Part shown: positions 34,767 through 43,817 of the stretch, in pieces
Layout: the number at the start of each line of letters is the position of its first letter
How positions within the stretch are numbered: position 1 is the stretch's first letter
Source: Planctomycetota bacterium
Lineage (GTDB): Bacteria; Planctomycetota; UBA1135; GCA-002686595
Length of the DNA: 64,000 bases
Assembly (NCBI GenBank): GCA_016779205.1
Contig: JADHOC010000012.1
Location: 62,001-126,000 of the forward strand
Direction of reading: 5' to 3'
Made by a program: the position numbers and the translations under genes
The notes under the pieces: model-generated
Database searches by the model: none
Told to the model about the DNA's origin: nothing
What the model saw: the letters and a program-made list of their open reading frames with translations, nothing else

Positions 34767-35723
34767 ATGCCCCCCATGCCGCACCCCCTCGCCCAGGCCC
34801 TCTCGGCGCCGCTCGCCGGCGCGCTCTGCCTGCTCCTCTCCCTCGGCTGCGCCTCCGCACCCGCCGAGGCCCCTCCCCCGCCGGCCGTCGTCGAGGCCAC
34901 CTCGCTCCTGGGTGCGCCGCTCCAGCGGCCCGCGCTCTCCCCGACGGCGAGGAGGCGGCTGGAGCTGGACCTCGAATCCGCACGGCTCGCCCTCGCGGAC
35001 GCCCCCTCCGAACAGCGCACGATCTGGGTCGGCCGGCGGCTCGGGTACCTCGGCCGCTACGACGAGGCCATCCGCTGGTACCTCGCGGCCCTCGTGCAGT
35101 ACCCCGACAGCTACCGCCTCCGGCGGCACCTTGGGCACCGGCTCATCACCGTCCGACGCCTGGACGACGCGGTCCAGGTGCTGACCGAGGCAAGGCGGCT
35201 CGCGGCGGGCGCCACGAACCGCATCGAGCCGGACGGCGCCCCAGGCCCGGAAGGCGAACCCCGCAGCTCCACCCACGGCAACATCGGCTACCACCTGGCC
35301 CTCGCCCACTACGCCCGCGGGGAGTTCGACGCGGCGGCTGACCTGTGGGTCGAGTGCGCGGAGCGCTGGGCGAGCAACGACGACTCCCGGGTCGCGGCCA
35401 TGCACTGGGCCCACGTCTCCCTGCTCCGCGCCGGGCGCCCGGAGGAGGCCCGCGCCATCCTCGAGCTCGTCGACCGCTCCCCCGACGTGATCGAGAACTT
35501 CGCCTACCTGGAGCTCATCCAGCTCTATCGGGGGGAGCTCACCGCCGGGACGCTGATGGCCCGCGAGGACCGCAGCGCCGCCCTGGAGTACGGCCTCGCC
35601 CGCTACCTCCTGCGCCTGGGCGGCAGCGACATGGGCGCGGAGCTCCTCGCCGGGCTGGTCAAACGCCCGGAGTGGCCCGCCTTCGGCGTCCTCGCCGCCG
35701 AGGCCGACCTGGCCAGCCGCTGA
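34767..35723 (+). CDS. TPR-like lipoprotein
   Basis: A protein of 318 residues, divergent from argR. The signal peptide ends LLLSLGCASAP, a probable lipobox with Cys24. The mature part is helical with TPR-like repeats (RTIWVGRRLGYLGRYDEAI, then DSYRLRRHLGHRL, YHLALAHYARGEFDAAADLW). The start is uncertain: an AAAGGAG at 34758-34764 lies 2 bases before ATG 34767 and 11 before ATG 34776. This is one of few obvious Shine-Dalgarno sequences in the window. Function unknown. Confidence 0.85.
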   Translation: MPPMPHPLAQALSAPLAGALCLLLSLGCASAPAEAPPPPAVVEATSLLGAPLQRPALSPTARRRLELDLESARLALADAPSEQRTIWVGRRLGYLGRYDEAIRWYLAALVQYPDSYRLRRHLGHRLITVRRLDDAVQVLTEARRLAAGATNRIEPDGAPGPEGEPRSSTHGNIGYHLALAHYARGEFDAAADLWVECAERWASNDDSRVAAMHWAHVSLLRAGRPEEARAILELVDRSPDVIENFAYLELIQLYRGELTAGTLMAREDRSAALEYGLARYLLRLGGSDMGAELLAGLVKRPEWPAFGVLAAEADLASR

Positions 35724-35898
35724 GCTCTCCCCGCGGAGTGTCCCCGCTGGGCCGGGGGCACTCGCCCACGGGGGTCACCCCCTGCGGCCCGATCCGAGAC
35801 GAAGATCCGAGGGGCGGCGAACCCCACGGGCCGTCGCTGCGTCCTTCGCTCGTCGGTCATGGCACCCTCTCCTGGGGGCCCGCGCGCCCTGAACTCCC

Positions 35899-38655
35899 AT
35901 GCGACTCGCTCCCCTCCTCCTCATCCCCGCCGCCGGACTCGCCGCCCTCGCCCTGAACCTCACCCTGGAGGGCGCCCACTCGGCTCGCCGCCTTCCGGGT
36001 GCAGAGCGGCCCCCCGGCGAGGTGCCCTTCCCCGGAGCGCCCCTGGCGCCACCCACCGATCCGCGCGGTGAGGGCGAGGGCGAGGAGGGAGAGGATCGGG
36101 CCGAGCGGGCCCGCTGGATCGAGGAGCTCCACCTCGCGGCCCCTGGCGTCGACTGGAGAGCCATCGAGCGAGCGAACCAGGCCGCGGAGCTCGAACGACG
36201 CAACGAAGCGGCCCTCGCGGACGGCGGCGGATTGCCGCCGTGGGTGTGGGACGAGGTGGGATCGAGGAACCAGGCGGGGCACACACGCTGCGCTGCCCTT
36301 GGCGCCACCCGCGCCGAGGGGCGCTTCCTCTACGTGGGCTCCGCGGGCGGGGGCCTGTGGCGCGGCCGCGAGGACGGGACCGGGTGGACCCCGCTCTCCG
36401 ACAGCGTCTACGGGGGCGTGGACGACGTCGTGGTCATCGAGCCCGCCAGCCTGGCGGACGACGACATCCTCGTCATGCGCCGAGGGAACTCCGTGCTGCG
36501 CAGCGCCGACTCCGGGCAGACCTGGCAGGCGCCCAGCGGCCTCGGCGGGGTGAACAGCGCGCGCCGCATGGTGCGGGCCGCCGACGCCTCGCAGACCATC
36601 TTCCTGTTCGGGAGCGCCGACATCCCCGGCGTCGGAGAGAAGAGCGCGCTGTTCGCGTCCACCGACGGCGGCCAGAGCTTCTCGCTGCGCCACCACTTCG
36701 GGACCAGCTGGAGCGGGGACCTCTGGGTCCCGCGCACCGCCGCCCTCGGGGGGAGCGCGGTGTACATCCTCCAGCGCGGGCGGATCTTCGTCAGCGTCGA
36801 CGGCGGCTTCAGCTTCGCTCCTGGGCTCGACGTGGACACCGCGGCCACGGCGGGCGACATCGTCGGCTCGGAGGCGGGCGGTCCCACGCTGTACCTGGCC
36901 CTGCGCCAGAGCAACGGCAGCTGGGACCTCCACCGCTCGGACGACGCCGGCCAGACCTCGGTGTTCGTGCGGACCCTGAACAGCTTCTGGGGCAGCACCC
37001 AGTCCATGGCGGCCTTCGCCCATGACGCCTCGCGCCTGATCTACGGCGGGGTCGAGGCCTGGGTCTCCACCGACGGCGGCGCCACGGCGTCACGGATCAA
37101 CACCTGGGGCTCCTACTACGGCGACCCCGCGAACCGACTCCACGCCGACATCCGCGGCATGAGCCCCCTGGTGGACCGGGACGCGCCGGGCGAGCCGGAC
37201 CTCGTGTTCATCAACACCGACGGCGGCACCTACCTCACCTCTGACGGCGGCGCCACGGTCCAGAACCTGAGCCTCGAGGGGCTCGGCGTGGGTCAGTTCT
37301 ACTCTACCCACACGTCCGTCCTCGATCCCCGGCGCATCAGCGGCGGCACCCAGGACCAGGGGTACCAGGTCGGCCTCCTCGACGTCTCCGCCACCGGCCC
37401 CGGCCCCACCACCGACTTCGAACAGCTGATCAGCGGAGACTACGGCCACCTGGTGAGCGGAGACGGGACCCACGACCTGGTCTACTCCACCTATCCGGGC
37501 TTCATCCTCGTCCAGGACGGTGAGGTCAACCCGACCCTGCGCACCCTCGACTTCCCGTCAGGCTCGAGCCAGCTTTGGCTCCCGCCCGTGGTGGCGGACC
37601 CCAACGACCCCGACGAGTTCTTCTTCCTGGGGGACCGGCTCTACCACTACGACCGCCCCATGGCGGCCTGGACCCCCTCGGTCTGGTCGACCCAGAACTT
37701 CACCGTGGGGAGCAGCAGCTACCTCTCCGCCCTGGCCTTCGCCCCGTCGGATTCCACGCGGGCCTACGCCGCCACCAACACCGGGCGGCTCTACCACTCG
37801 AGTGACGGGGGCGTGACGTGGACCCTTGGCTCCACCGGCGGCCCGAGCTCCCACTACTTCTACGGCTCCGCGCTCCTCGTGGACCCCCTCGACCCCGACC
37901 ACGCCTTCGTGGCCGGTTCGGGGTACGGCAACCCCGCCGTGCGCGAGACCACGGACGGGGGCGCCACCTGGCAGGCGCGATCGGCCGGGCTGCCCAGCAC
38001 CCTGGTGCACGACATCGCCTGGTCCCCCAGCGGGAACGGCGACCTGTTCGCGGCCGCCGAGGCCGGGGCCTTCCACTTCGACGCGGCGACGTCGACGTGG
38101 TCCAACGCCATGGGCACCGAGGCCCCGGCCACGAACTACTGGTCCGTGGAGACGGTCCCCTCCAGCCCTCGGGTCCGCTTCGGGACCTACGGTCGCGGGA
38201 TCTGGGACCTGACCCTCGTGAACGGGGGCGAGCTCGGAGTCCGTATCTGTTCCCCCGCGGCCGCCAACGTCTCGGGGGTGCCCGCCGTGATCAGCGCCGT
38301 GGGGAGTCCCTTCGCCGCCGACAACGACCTGACCCTGGTGGCCAACGCGCTGCCCTCGAACACCCTCGGCTTCTTCCTCGCCTCCCCCACCCAGGGCTTC
38401 ATCCCGAACCCCGGCGGGTCGGTGGGCACCCTCTGCCTCGGCGGCCCATTCGGCCGCTACCAGTCCCTGGCCCAGAACTCGGGGCTCCTGGGCAACATCG
38501 CGATCCCCGTGGACGTGACGGCCATCGCCCAGCCCACGGGCCCCGTGGCGGGCCAGCCCGGCCAGACCTGGTTCTTCCAGGCGTGGTACCGCGACTCGGT
38601 GCTCTCCATCCCCACGTCCAACTTCACCGACGCCGTCGCGGTCCTGCTGCGCTAG
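35899..38655 (+). CDS. Secreted BNR/sortilin-like beta-propeller protein
   Basis: A 918-residue exported protein with signal peptide (residues 1-21). Residues about 20-110 are charged and Pro/Gly/Glu-rich. Residues about 115-770 carry many Asp-box (SxDxGxTW) repeats: SADSGQTW, STDGGQSF, SVDGGFSF, STDGGATA, TSDGGATV, SSDGGVTW and TTDGGATW, as in sialidase-like or sortilin-like propellers. No sialidase Arg triad was identified, so catalysis is not claimed. The final 140 residues (from VRICSPAAANVSG) match the C-terminus of the lectin-like protein at 24722-26008. Its stop overlaps the convergent aminotransferase stop. Confidence 0.92.
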   Translation: MRLAPLLLIPAAGLAALALNLTLEGAHSARRLPGAERPPGEVPFPGAPLAPPTDPRGEGEGEEGEDRAERARWIEELHLAAPGVDWRAIERANQAAELERRNEAALADGGGLPPWVWDEVGSRNQAGHTRCAALGATRAEGRFLYVGSAGGGLWRGREDGTGWTPLSDSVYGGVDDVVVIEPASLADDDILVMRRGNSVLRSADSGQTWQAPSGLGGVNSARRMVRAADASQTIFLFGSADIPGVGEKSALFASTDGGQSFSLRHHFGTSWSGDLWVPRTAALGGSAVYILQRGRIFVSVDGGFSFAPGLDVDTAATAGDIVGSEAGGPTLYLALRQSNGSWDLHRSDDAGQTSVFVRTLNSFWGSTQSMAAFAHDASRLIYGGVEAWVSTDGGATASRINTWGSYYGDPANRLHADIRGMSPLVDRDAPGEPDLVFINTDGGTYLTSDGGATVQNLSLEGLGVGQFYSTHTSVLDPRRISGGTQDQGYQVGLLDVSATGPGPTTDFEQLISGDYGHLVSGDGTHDLVYSTYPGFILVQDGEVNPTLRTLDFPSGSSQLWLPPVVADPNDPDEFFFLGDRLYHYDRPMAAWTPSVWSTQNFTVGSSSYLSALAFAPSDSTRAYAATNTGRLYHSSDGGVTWTLGSTGGPSSHYFYGSALLVDPLDPDHAFVAGSGYGNPAVRETTDGGATWQARSAGLPSTLVHDIAWSPSGNGDLFAAAEAGAFHFDAATSTWSNAMGTEAPATNYWSVETVPSSPRVRFGTYGRGIWDLTLVNGGELGVRICSPAAANVSGVPAVISAVGSPFAADNDLTLVANALPSNTLGFFLASPTQGFIPNPGGSVGTLCLGGPFGRYQSLAQNSGLLGNIAIPVDVTAIAQPTGPVAGQPGQTWFFQAWYRDSVLSIPTSNFTDAVAVLLR

Positions 38656-39863
38656 TCGGCCGTCCCCGGGCCCAGGATCTCGGCCAGGCCCTCCACGAGC
38701 CTGGCGACCTCGTCCAGGGTGTTGTAGTGGACGAGGCTGACCCGCACGACGCCGTCGCGCTCCATCAGCCCCAGGTCCCGGATCAGCCGGTAGGCGTAGA
38801 AGTGGCCGAAGCGCACGGCGACCCCGCGCTCGTCCAGGAGCGGGGGGATCTCGCTCGCGGCCCGGCCCTCCACCGTGAAGGAGACGGTCGGCACGCGCCG
38901 CTCGCTGGAGGGCGAGGGGTCCCCGACGATGGTGACCTCGCGGTGGGCGTCGAGGAACTCCAGCAGCGGCGTCACGAGCGCCTCCTCCTGGGCGGCGATC
39001 TCCTCGAACGCGTCCTCCAGCGTGCCCGCGTCCGACAGGGTCCCCAGGTACTCAGGGATGCCCGCGAGCGACGCCACCAGCTCGTAGTTGACGCCGCCCG
39101 GCTCGAACTTCCGCGGGAGCTCGTCCTCGCCCACGAAGAAGTGGTTGATGCTCCCGGTCTCGAGCAAGGCCTCGCGGCGCCCGAACATCACCCCCACGTG
39201 GGGACCGTAGACCTTGTAGAGGCTCGCGAAGTAGAAGTCGACGCCGAGGGACCGCACGTCGACCCGCCGGTGGGGCGCGTAGGCCACGGCGTCCACGCAG
39301 GTCAGCGCGCCCGCGGCGCGGGCCAGGGCCGCGGCCGCGCGGACGTCGGTGATGGAGCCGACGATGTTGGAGCAGTGCGTGAACGCCACGAGGCGGGTGC
39401 GATCGTTGAGCAGCGCCGCCAGGTCATCGGGGTGAAGCTCGCAGGTCTCCGGGCGGACGCGCCACTCGCGGATCACGATCCCCGTGGCCTCGAGGCGCCG
39501 CCAGGCCCCCACGTTGGTCTCGTGATCCACGTTGGTCACGATGACCTCGTCGCCCTCCGTCCAGCCCGGCCGCAGGGCCGCGGCGAGCTGGTTGACCAGG
39601 GCCGTGGAGGACGCCCCGAGGATGACCTCCTCTGGCGTCGCCCCCAGGAGCGCCGCCGCGGCCGCGCGCCCCTCCGCCACGGCCGCGCTCGCGTCCATGG
39701 AGAGGGCGTAGCTGGCGCCCAGCTGGACGGGGTGCCGGGTGAGGAACCCGGTGAGGCGGTCGATCACCTGGCGGCAGGGCACGCTGCCGCCCGCGTTGTC
39801 CATGAGCACCCAGGGGGTCTCGAGGGCGGGGAACTGGGAGCGGACGTGGTCGAGGTCGAGCAT
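38652..39863 (-). CDS. Class V aminotransferase, cysteine desulfurase-like
   Basis: A protein of 403 residues with a PLP-dependent class V fold. MDNAGGSVPCRQV opens it, the motif VDHETNVGAWRRL and a VDAVAYAPH Asp follow, and the Schiff-base lysine is in FASLYKVYGPHVG. It resembles the cysteine-desulfurase-like group (VC1184 type) rather than IscS/SufS. The catalytic Cys loop of IscS is not obvious, so the substrate is undecided. ATG at 39863 is chosen because the fold starts there. No iron-sulfur genes are nearby. Confidence 0.85.
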   Translation of the reverse strand: MLDLDHVRSQFPALETPWVLMDNAGGSVPCRQVIDRLTGFLTRHPVQLGASYALSMDASAAVAEGRAAAAALLGATPEEVILGASSTALVNQLAAALRPGWTEGDEVIVTNVDHETNVGAWRRLEATGIVIREWRVRPETCELHPDDLAALLNDRTRLVAFTHCSNIVGSITDVRAAAALARAAGALTCVDAVAYAPHRRVDVRSLGVDFYFASLYKVYGPHVGVMFGRREALLETGSINHFFVGEDELPRKFEPGGVNYELVASLAGIPEYLGTLSDAGTLEDAFEEIAAQEEALVTPLLEFLDAHREVTIVGDPSPSSERRVPTVSFTVEGRAASEIPPLLDERGVAVRFGHFYAYRLIRDLGLMERDGVVRVSLVHYNTLDEVARLVEGLAEILGPGTAD

Positions 39864-40052
39864 CGGAGGGAGCGAGGAGGCGGTCGGGGAGGCGAGGCCC
39901 TTCGGACCCGGCGGCCACAGGGTGACCTCGCCGGGGCCTGCCGTCACCCGTCTCTCGCGTCAGACCGTCCCACATCTCCCCGGATCGGGGCGCGGGCTCC
40001 CCCCGATCCCCGCTTCGTGGGTGGTGGCCGCGCCGCGCCCCGCTCCGCTCGC

Positions 40053-40058
40053 TAGACT
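40053..40058 (+). promoter_or_regulatory. TAGACT element 9 bases before the ABC-F start
   Basis: GCTAGACT is followed by nine bases, then the ATG at 40068. It is a member of the recurring TAnnCT set; no Shine-Dalgarno is seen. It lies in a 204-base gap divergent from the aminotransferase gene. Confidence 0.5.
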
Positions 40059-40067
40059 CCCCGCCCG

Positions 40068-42017
40068 ATGTCCCTGCTCATTCTCGAAGACGTCAAGAAG
40101 CACTTCGGTGCCCAGGAGGTGCTCCGCGGCGCCTCCCTGACCATCGACCCCGGCCAGAAGATCGGGATCGTCGGGCGCAACGGCGGCGGCAAGACCACCC
40201 TGTTCCGGATGATCGCTGGCGAGGAGACCCCCGACTGGGGCTCGGTCCGCGTGCGCAAGAAGGCGCGCCTGGGCGTCGTCCCCCAGCGCCCCAAGTTCGG
40301 AGAGGGGGAGACCGCGCGGGAGTACGTGGCCACCGGCCTCGACGAGCTGCACCGGACCATCGAGCGCTACGAGAAGTGCGCCGAGGAGATGGGCACCGCC
40401 GAGGGCGAGGAGCTGGAGCGGCTCATGAGCGAGCACGACCGCCTCGGCGGGCGCATCGACCAGCTCGGCGGCTGGGACACCGAGCGCAAGGTGGAGACCG
40501 TCCTCGGCGGCATCGGCCTCCCCGAGACCCACTGGGACCGCGAGGCACGCCTGCTCTCCGGCGGCGAGAAGAACCGGGTGGCCCTGGCCCGGGAGCTCAT
40601 CGGCGGCCACGACCTGCTGCTGCTGGACGAGCCCACCAACCACCTGGACCTCGAGGGGATCGAGTGGCTGGAGCGCTACCTCAAGGACCTGCCCACGGGC
40701 GTCCTGATCGTCAGCCACGACCGCCGGCTCCTGACCAACTGCATCGACCGCATCGTCGAGCTCGAGCGCGGCCGGCTCGTGGCCTACGCGGGCAACTACC
40801 CCAAGTACCTGCAGCTCAAGGCCGAGAAGTTCGAGTCCGAGCAGCGCGCCTGGGAGCAGCAACAGGAGCTCCTCCGCAAGGAGGAGTCCTTCATCAAGAA
40901 GCACATGGGCAGCCAGCGCACGGCGGAGGCCAAGGGCCGCGCCAAGAAGCTCTCCCACGTGGAGCGCCTGGAGAAGCCCCACCACGACGTGCGGCGGCCG
41001 CGCATCAAGGCGCCGGAGGCCGCGCGGGGCGGCGAGCGCGTGCTCCACACCGAGCGGCTGTTCGGCGGCTACGAGGAGAACGTGCTGCTGAAGGACGTGG
41101 ACATCCGGGTCGGCCGGGGCGAACGCATCGGGATCGTCGGGCCGAACGGCGCCGGCAAGTCGACGCTCATGAAGATCATCGCGGGCAAGCTCGCGCCGCT
41201 CTCGGGCGAGGTGGTCCGCGGGCACGGGGCGCGGGTGGCCTACTACGACCAGGACACCTCCCACCTGCGCGACGACCACACCCCCCTCGAGGAGGTGCGG
41301 CGGCACTACCCGGAGATGACCGAGCAGGAGATCCGGAACCACCTGGCCCAGTTCCTCTTCCGCGGCGACGAGGTCGAGAAGGTGATCTCGACCCTCTCCG
41401 GGGGCGAGCGAGCGCGGCTCTCCCTCTCGCTCCTGGTGCTCACGAGCCCCTCGTGGTTCGCCCTCGACGAGCCCACCAACCACCTGGACCTCGCCAGCCG
41501 GACCTCCCTGGAGGAGATGCTCGGGGAGTTCCAGGGCGCCATCGTCTGCATCAGCCACGACCGGGAATTCCTGGACGGGATCTGCAACAAGACCGTGGAG
41601 GTCAGCGCCGAGGGCGTCGAGGAATTCGACGGCAACTACTCGGCGTGGCGCGACTTCAAGCTGGCGGAGCGCGACGCGGCCCAGGAGGAGAAGGCCAAGA
41701 AGGAGGCCCTCCAGCGCAAGGCCGCCCGCGAGCGCGAGGAGGCCGAGCGCCGGCGCGGCGGCGGCGACAAGAAGGCCAAGGGCGGCTCGAAGAAGAAGGG
41801 CGGCGGCAAGGGGCCGCGGAACCCCTATATGTTCGAGAAGCTCGAGAAGAAGATCATGGAGCTCGAGCAGGAGCTGGAGACGCTCAATGCCTCCATGGCC
41901 TCCGAGGAGGTCTACACCAACGCGGACAAGCTCCGGGACACCCAGTTCCGGATCGCGGAGGTCGAGGCCGACCTGGAGTCCTCCAACGAGGAGTGGCTCA
42001 ACTGGGAGACGGCCTGA
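40068..42017 (+). CDS. ABC-F family ATPase (Uup/EttA-like)
   Basis: A 649-residue soluble protein with two ABC domains. Walker A motifs are GRNGGGKTT (about 37-45) and GPNGAGKST. The signature loops are LSGGEKNR and LSGGERAR, and each domain has a DEPTNHLDL Walker B. Between them lies the ABC-F interdomain linker (helical, Lys/Glu-rich). The C-terminus from about residue 540 is a Lys/Arg-rich coiled coil, as in Uup-like proteins. ABC-F proteins act on the ribosome rather than transport; subtype is not fixed. It is followed 81 bases later by argS with its own -10-like element. Confidence 0.93.
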   Translation: MSLLILEDVKKHFGAQEVLRGASLTIDPGQKIGIVGRNGGGKTTLFRMIAGEETPDWGSVRVRKKARLGVVPQRPKFGEGETAREYVATGLDELHRTIERYEKCAEEMGTAEGEELERLMSEHDRLGGRIDQLGGWDTERKVETVLGGIGLPETHWDREARLLSGGEKNRVALARELIGGHDLLLLDEPTNHLDLEGIEWLERYLKDLPTGVLIVSHDRRLLTNCIDRIVELERGRLVAYAGNYPKYLQLKAEKFESEQRAWEQQQELLRKEESFIKKHMGSQRTAEAKGRAKKLSHVERLEKPHHDVRRPRIKAPEAARGGERVLHTERLFGGYEENVLLKDVDIRVGRGERIGIVGPNGAGKSTLMKIIAGKLAPLSGEVVRGHGARVAYYDQDTSHLRDDHTPLEEVRRHYPEMTEQEIRNHLAQFLFRGDEVEKVISTLSGGERARLSLSLLVLTSPSWFALDEPTNHLDLASRTSLEEMLGEFQGAIVCISHDREFLDGICNKTVEVSAEGVEEFDGNYSAWRDFKLAERDAAQEEKAKKEALQRKAAREREEAERRRGGGDKKAKGGSKKKGGGKGPRNPYMFEKLEKKIMELEQELETLNASMASEEVYTNADKLRDTQFRIAEVEADLESSNEEWLNWETA

Positions 42018-42085
42018 GGGCCGCGCCCGGCCGCCCCGGGCGCCCGAGGTCCCCAGATTCCCGCGCGGAGGACCGCCCGGGCCGC

Positions 42086-42091
42086 TAATCT
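42086..42091 (+). promoter_or_regulatory. TAATCT element 7 bases before argS
   Basis: GCTAATCT is followed by seven bases (CCCCGCC) and the ATG at 42099. This matches the layout before the genes at 18717, 49177 and 60990. Confidence 0.5.
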
Positions 42092-42098
42092 CCCCGCC

Positions 42099-43781
42099 AT
42101 GCAGACCTTCCTCGAAGAGATCCGCGCGGCCATCGCGGCCGAGACCGGGATCGAGAGCCCGAAGCTGGAGACGCCCCGCGACCTCGCCATGGGCGACGTC
42201 GCCTTCCCGTGCTTCGTCCTGGCCAAGGAGCGCAAGGCCGCTCCCCCGAAGATCGCGGCGGAGCTCGAGACCGCGCTGAATGCTCGGATGGAGCGGGTGA
42301 CGGCCAAGGCCACAGGGCCCTACCTCAACTTCACCATCGAACGCGGCGCGTTCGCGGAGACGGTGCTCACCGAGATCGCCGAGCACGGCCCCTGCTACGG
42401 CACCTCGGCGGAGGGGAGCGGCCAGAAGATCGTCATCGACTTCTCCTCCCCCAACATCGCCAAGCCCATGAGCGTGGGTCACCTGCGCTCGACCGTGATC
42501 GGCGCCGCCATCCAGCGGCTGCACGACGCGCTCGGCTACGAGACCGTCGGGATCAACCACATCGGCGACTGGGGCAGCCAGTTCGGCAAGCTCGTCGCGG
42601 CGGTCAACCGCTACGGCGACACCGTGGACCTCGAGGGCGAGCCCATCCCCGCCCTCCTCGCCCTCTATGTCCGCTACCACGAGGAGGAGGAGGGCGACCC
42701 CTCCCTGGTGGAGGAGGCCCGCGAGGCCTTCCGCGAGCTGGAGAGCGGCGTCGACGGCCCCGTGCGCCAGACGTGGAAGAAGCTCACCGAGCTCTCCCTG
42801 GAGGAGTTCGGCAAGATCTACTCGCGCCTCGGGGTCAGCTTCGACCTCATCCGCGGCGAGGCCTTCTACGAGCCTCACCTCGACGCCACGGTGGACCGCG
42901 TGGTCGAGTCCGGGGTCACCGAGGAGTCAGAGGGCGCGCTCGTCGTGGACCTCTCGTCCTTCGGCAAGATCCCCCCCTGCCTGCTCCGCAAGACCGACGG
43001 GACGACCCTCTACGCCACCCGCGACCTGGCCGCCGTCTTCCACCGCTGGGAGGAGTTCGGGTTCACCCGCGCGCTCTACGTGGTGGGCGGGGATCAGCGC
43101 CTGCACTTCCGCCAGCTCAAGCACGTGCTCGAGCGCATGGAGCTCGACTGGGAGCCCCGGGTGGAGCACGTGGACTTCGGCATGATGCGCCTCCCCGAGG
43201 GCAAGATGAGCACCCGCAAGGGCCGCGTCGTGTTCCTGGACGACGTGCTCGACGCCGCCGCCGCCGAGGCCGCCCGGGTCATCGCGGAGAAGAACCCCGA
43301 CCTCGCGGACCAGGCCGCCATCGCCGAGACCGTGGGCGTGGGCGCGGTGGTCTTCAACGACCTCAAGCGGGAGCGGGTCAAGGACATCGACTTCCGCCTC
43401 GAGGAGGTGCTCAGCTTCGAGGGGGACACCGGCCCCTACGTGCAGTACACCCACGCGCGCCTGGCCTCGATCGAGCGCAAGGCCGGCGAGGTGGACGCGG
43501 CGCCGGACTGGAGCGTCCTGGGGAGCGCCGCCGGCATCCTGGGCCAGATGGGGCGCTTCCCCGAGGTCCTGCGATCCGCGGCGCGGAACGCCGAGCCCTC
43601 CGAGCTCACGACCTTCGTGCTGACCCTCGCCCGGGAGGTCAACTCCTGGGTCGCCAAGGAGCGCGTCCTCGGCCAGGAGCCCGCCGTGACCGCCGCCCGC
43701 CTCGCCCTGGTGCGGGGCACCCGCCAGGTGATCGGCAACAGCCTTACCTTGCTCGGCGTGGGCGCGCCAGCCGAGATGTGA
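42099..43781 (+). CDS. argS: Arginyl-tRNA synthetase
   Basis: A 560-residue class I synthetase charging tRNA-Arg. The N-terminal additional domain (residues 1-110) precedes SPNIAKPMSVGHLRST, where the HIGH signature reads SVGH, and GKMSTRKGRVV, which stands for KMSKS. The C-terminal anticodon-binding DALR domain ends QVIGNSLTLLGV. The length is typical. It ends 36 bases before the convergent sigma-factor stop; both genes end ATGTGA, which creates a chance 7-bp inverted repeat. Confidence 0.96.
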   Translation: MQTFLEEIRAAIAAETGIESPKLETPRDLAMGDVAFPCFVLAKERKAAPPKIAAELETALNARMERVTAKATGPYLNFTIERGAFAETVLTEIAEHGPCYGTSAEGSGQKIVIDFSSPNIAKPMSVGHLRSTVIGAAIQRLHDALGYETVGINHIGDWGSQFGKLVAAVNRYGDTVDLEGEPIPALLALYVRYHEEEEGDPSLVEEAREAFRELESGVDGPVRQTWKKLTELSLEEFGKIYSRLGVSFDLIRGEAFYEPHLDATVDRVVESGVTEESEGALVVDLSSFGKIPPCLLRKTDGTTLYATRDLAAVFHRWEEFGFTRALYVVGGDQRLHFRQLKHVLERMELDWEPRVEHVDFGMMRLPEGKMSTRKGRVVFLDDVLDAAAAEAARVIAEKNPDLADQAAIAETVGVGAVVFNDLKRERVKDIDFRLEEVLSFEGDTGPYVQYTHARLASIERKAGEVDAAPDWSVLGSAAGILGQMGRFPEVLRSAARNAEPSELTTFVLTLAREVNSWVAKERVLGQEPAVTAARLALVRGTRQVIGNSLTLLGVGAPAEM

Positions 43782-43817
43782 GGCGCTGCCCAGCGGGGTG
43801 GCCCCCTCGCGGCTCTC

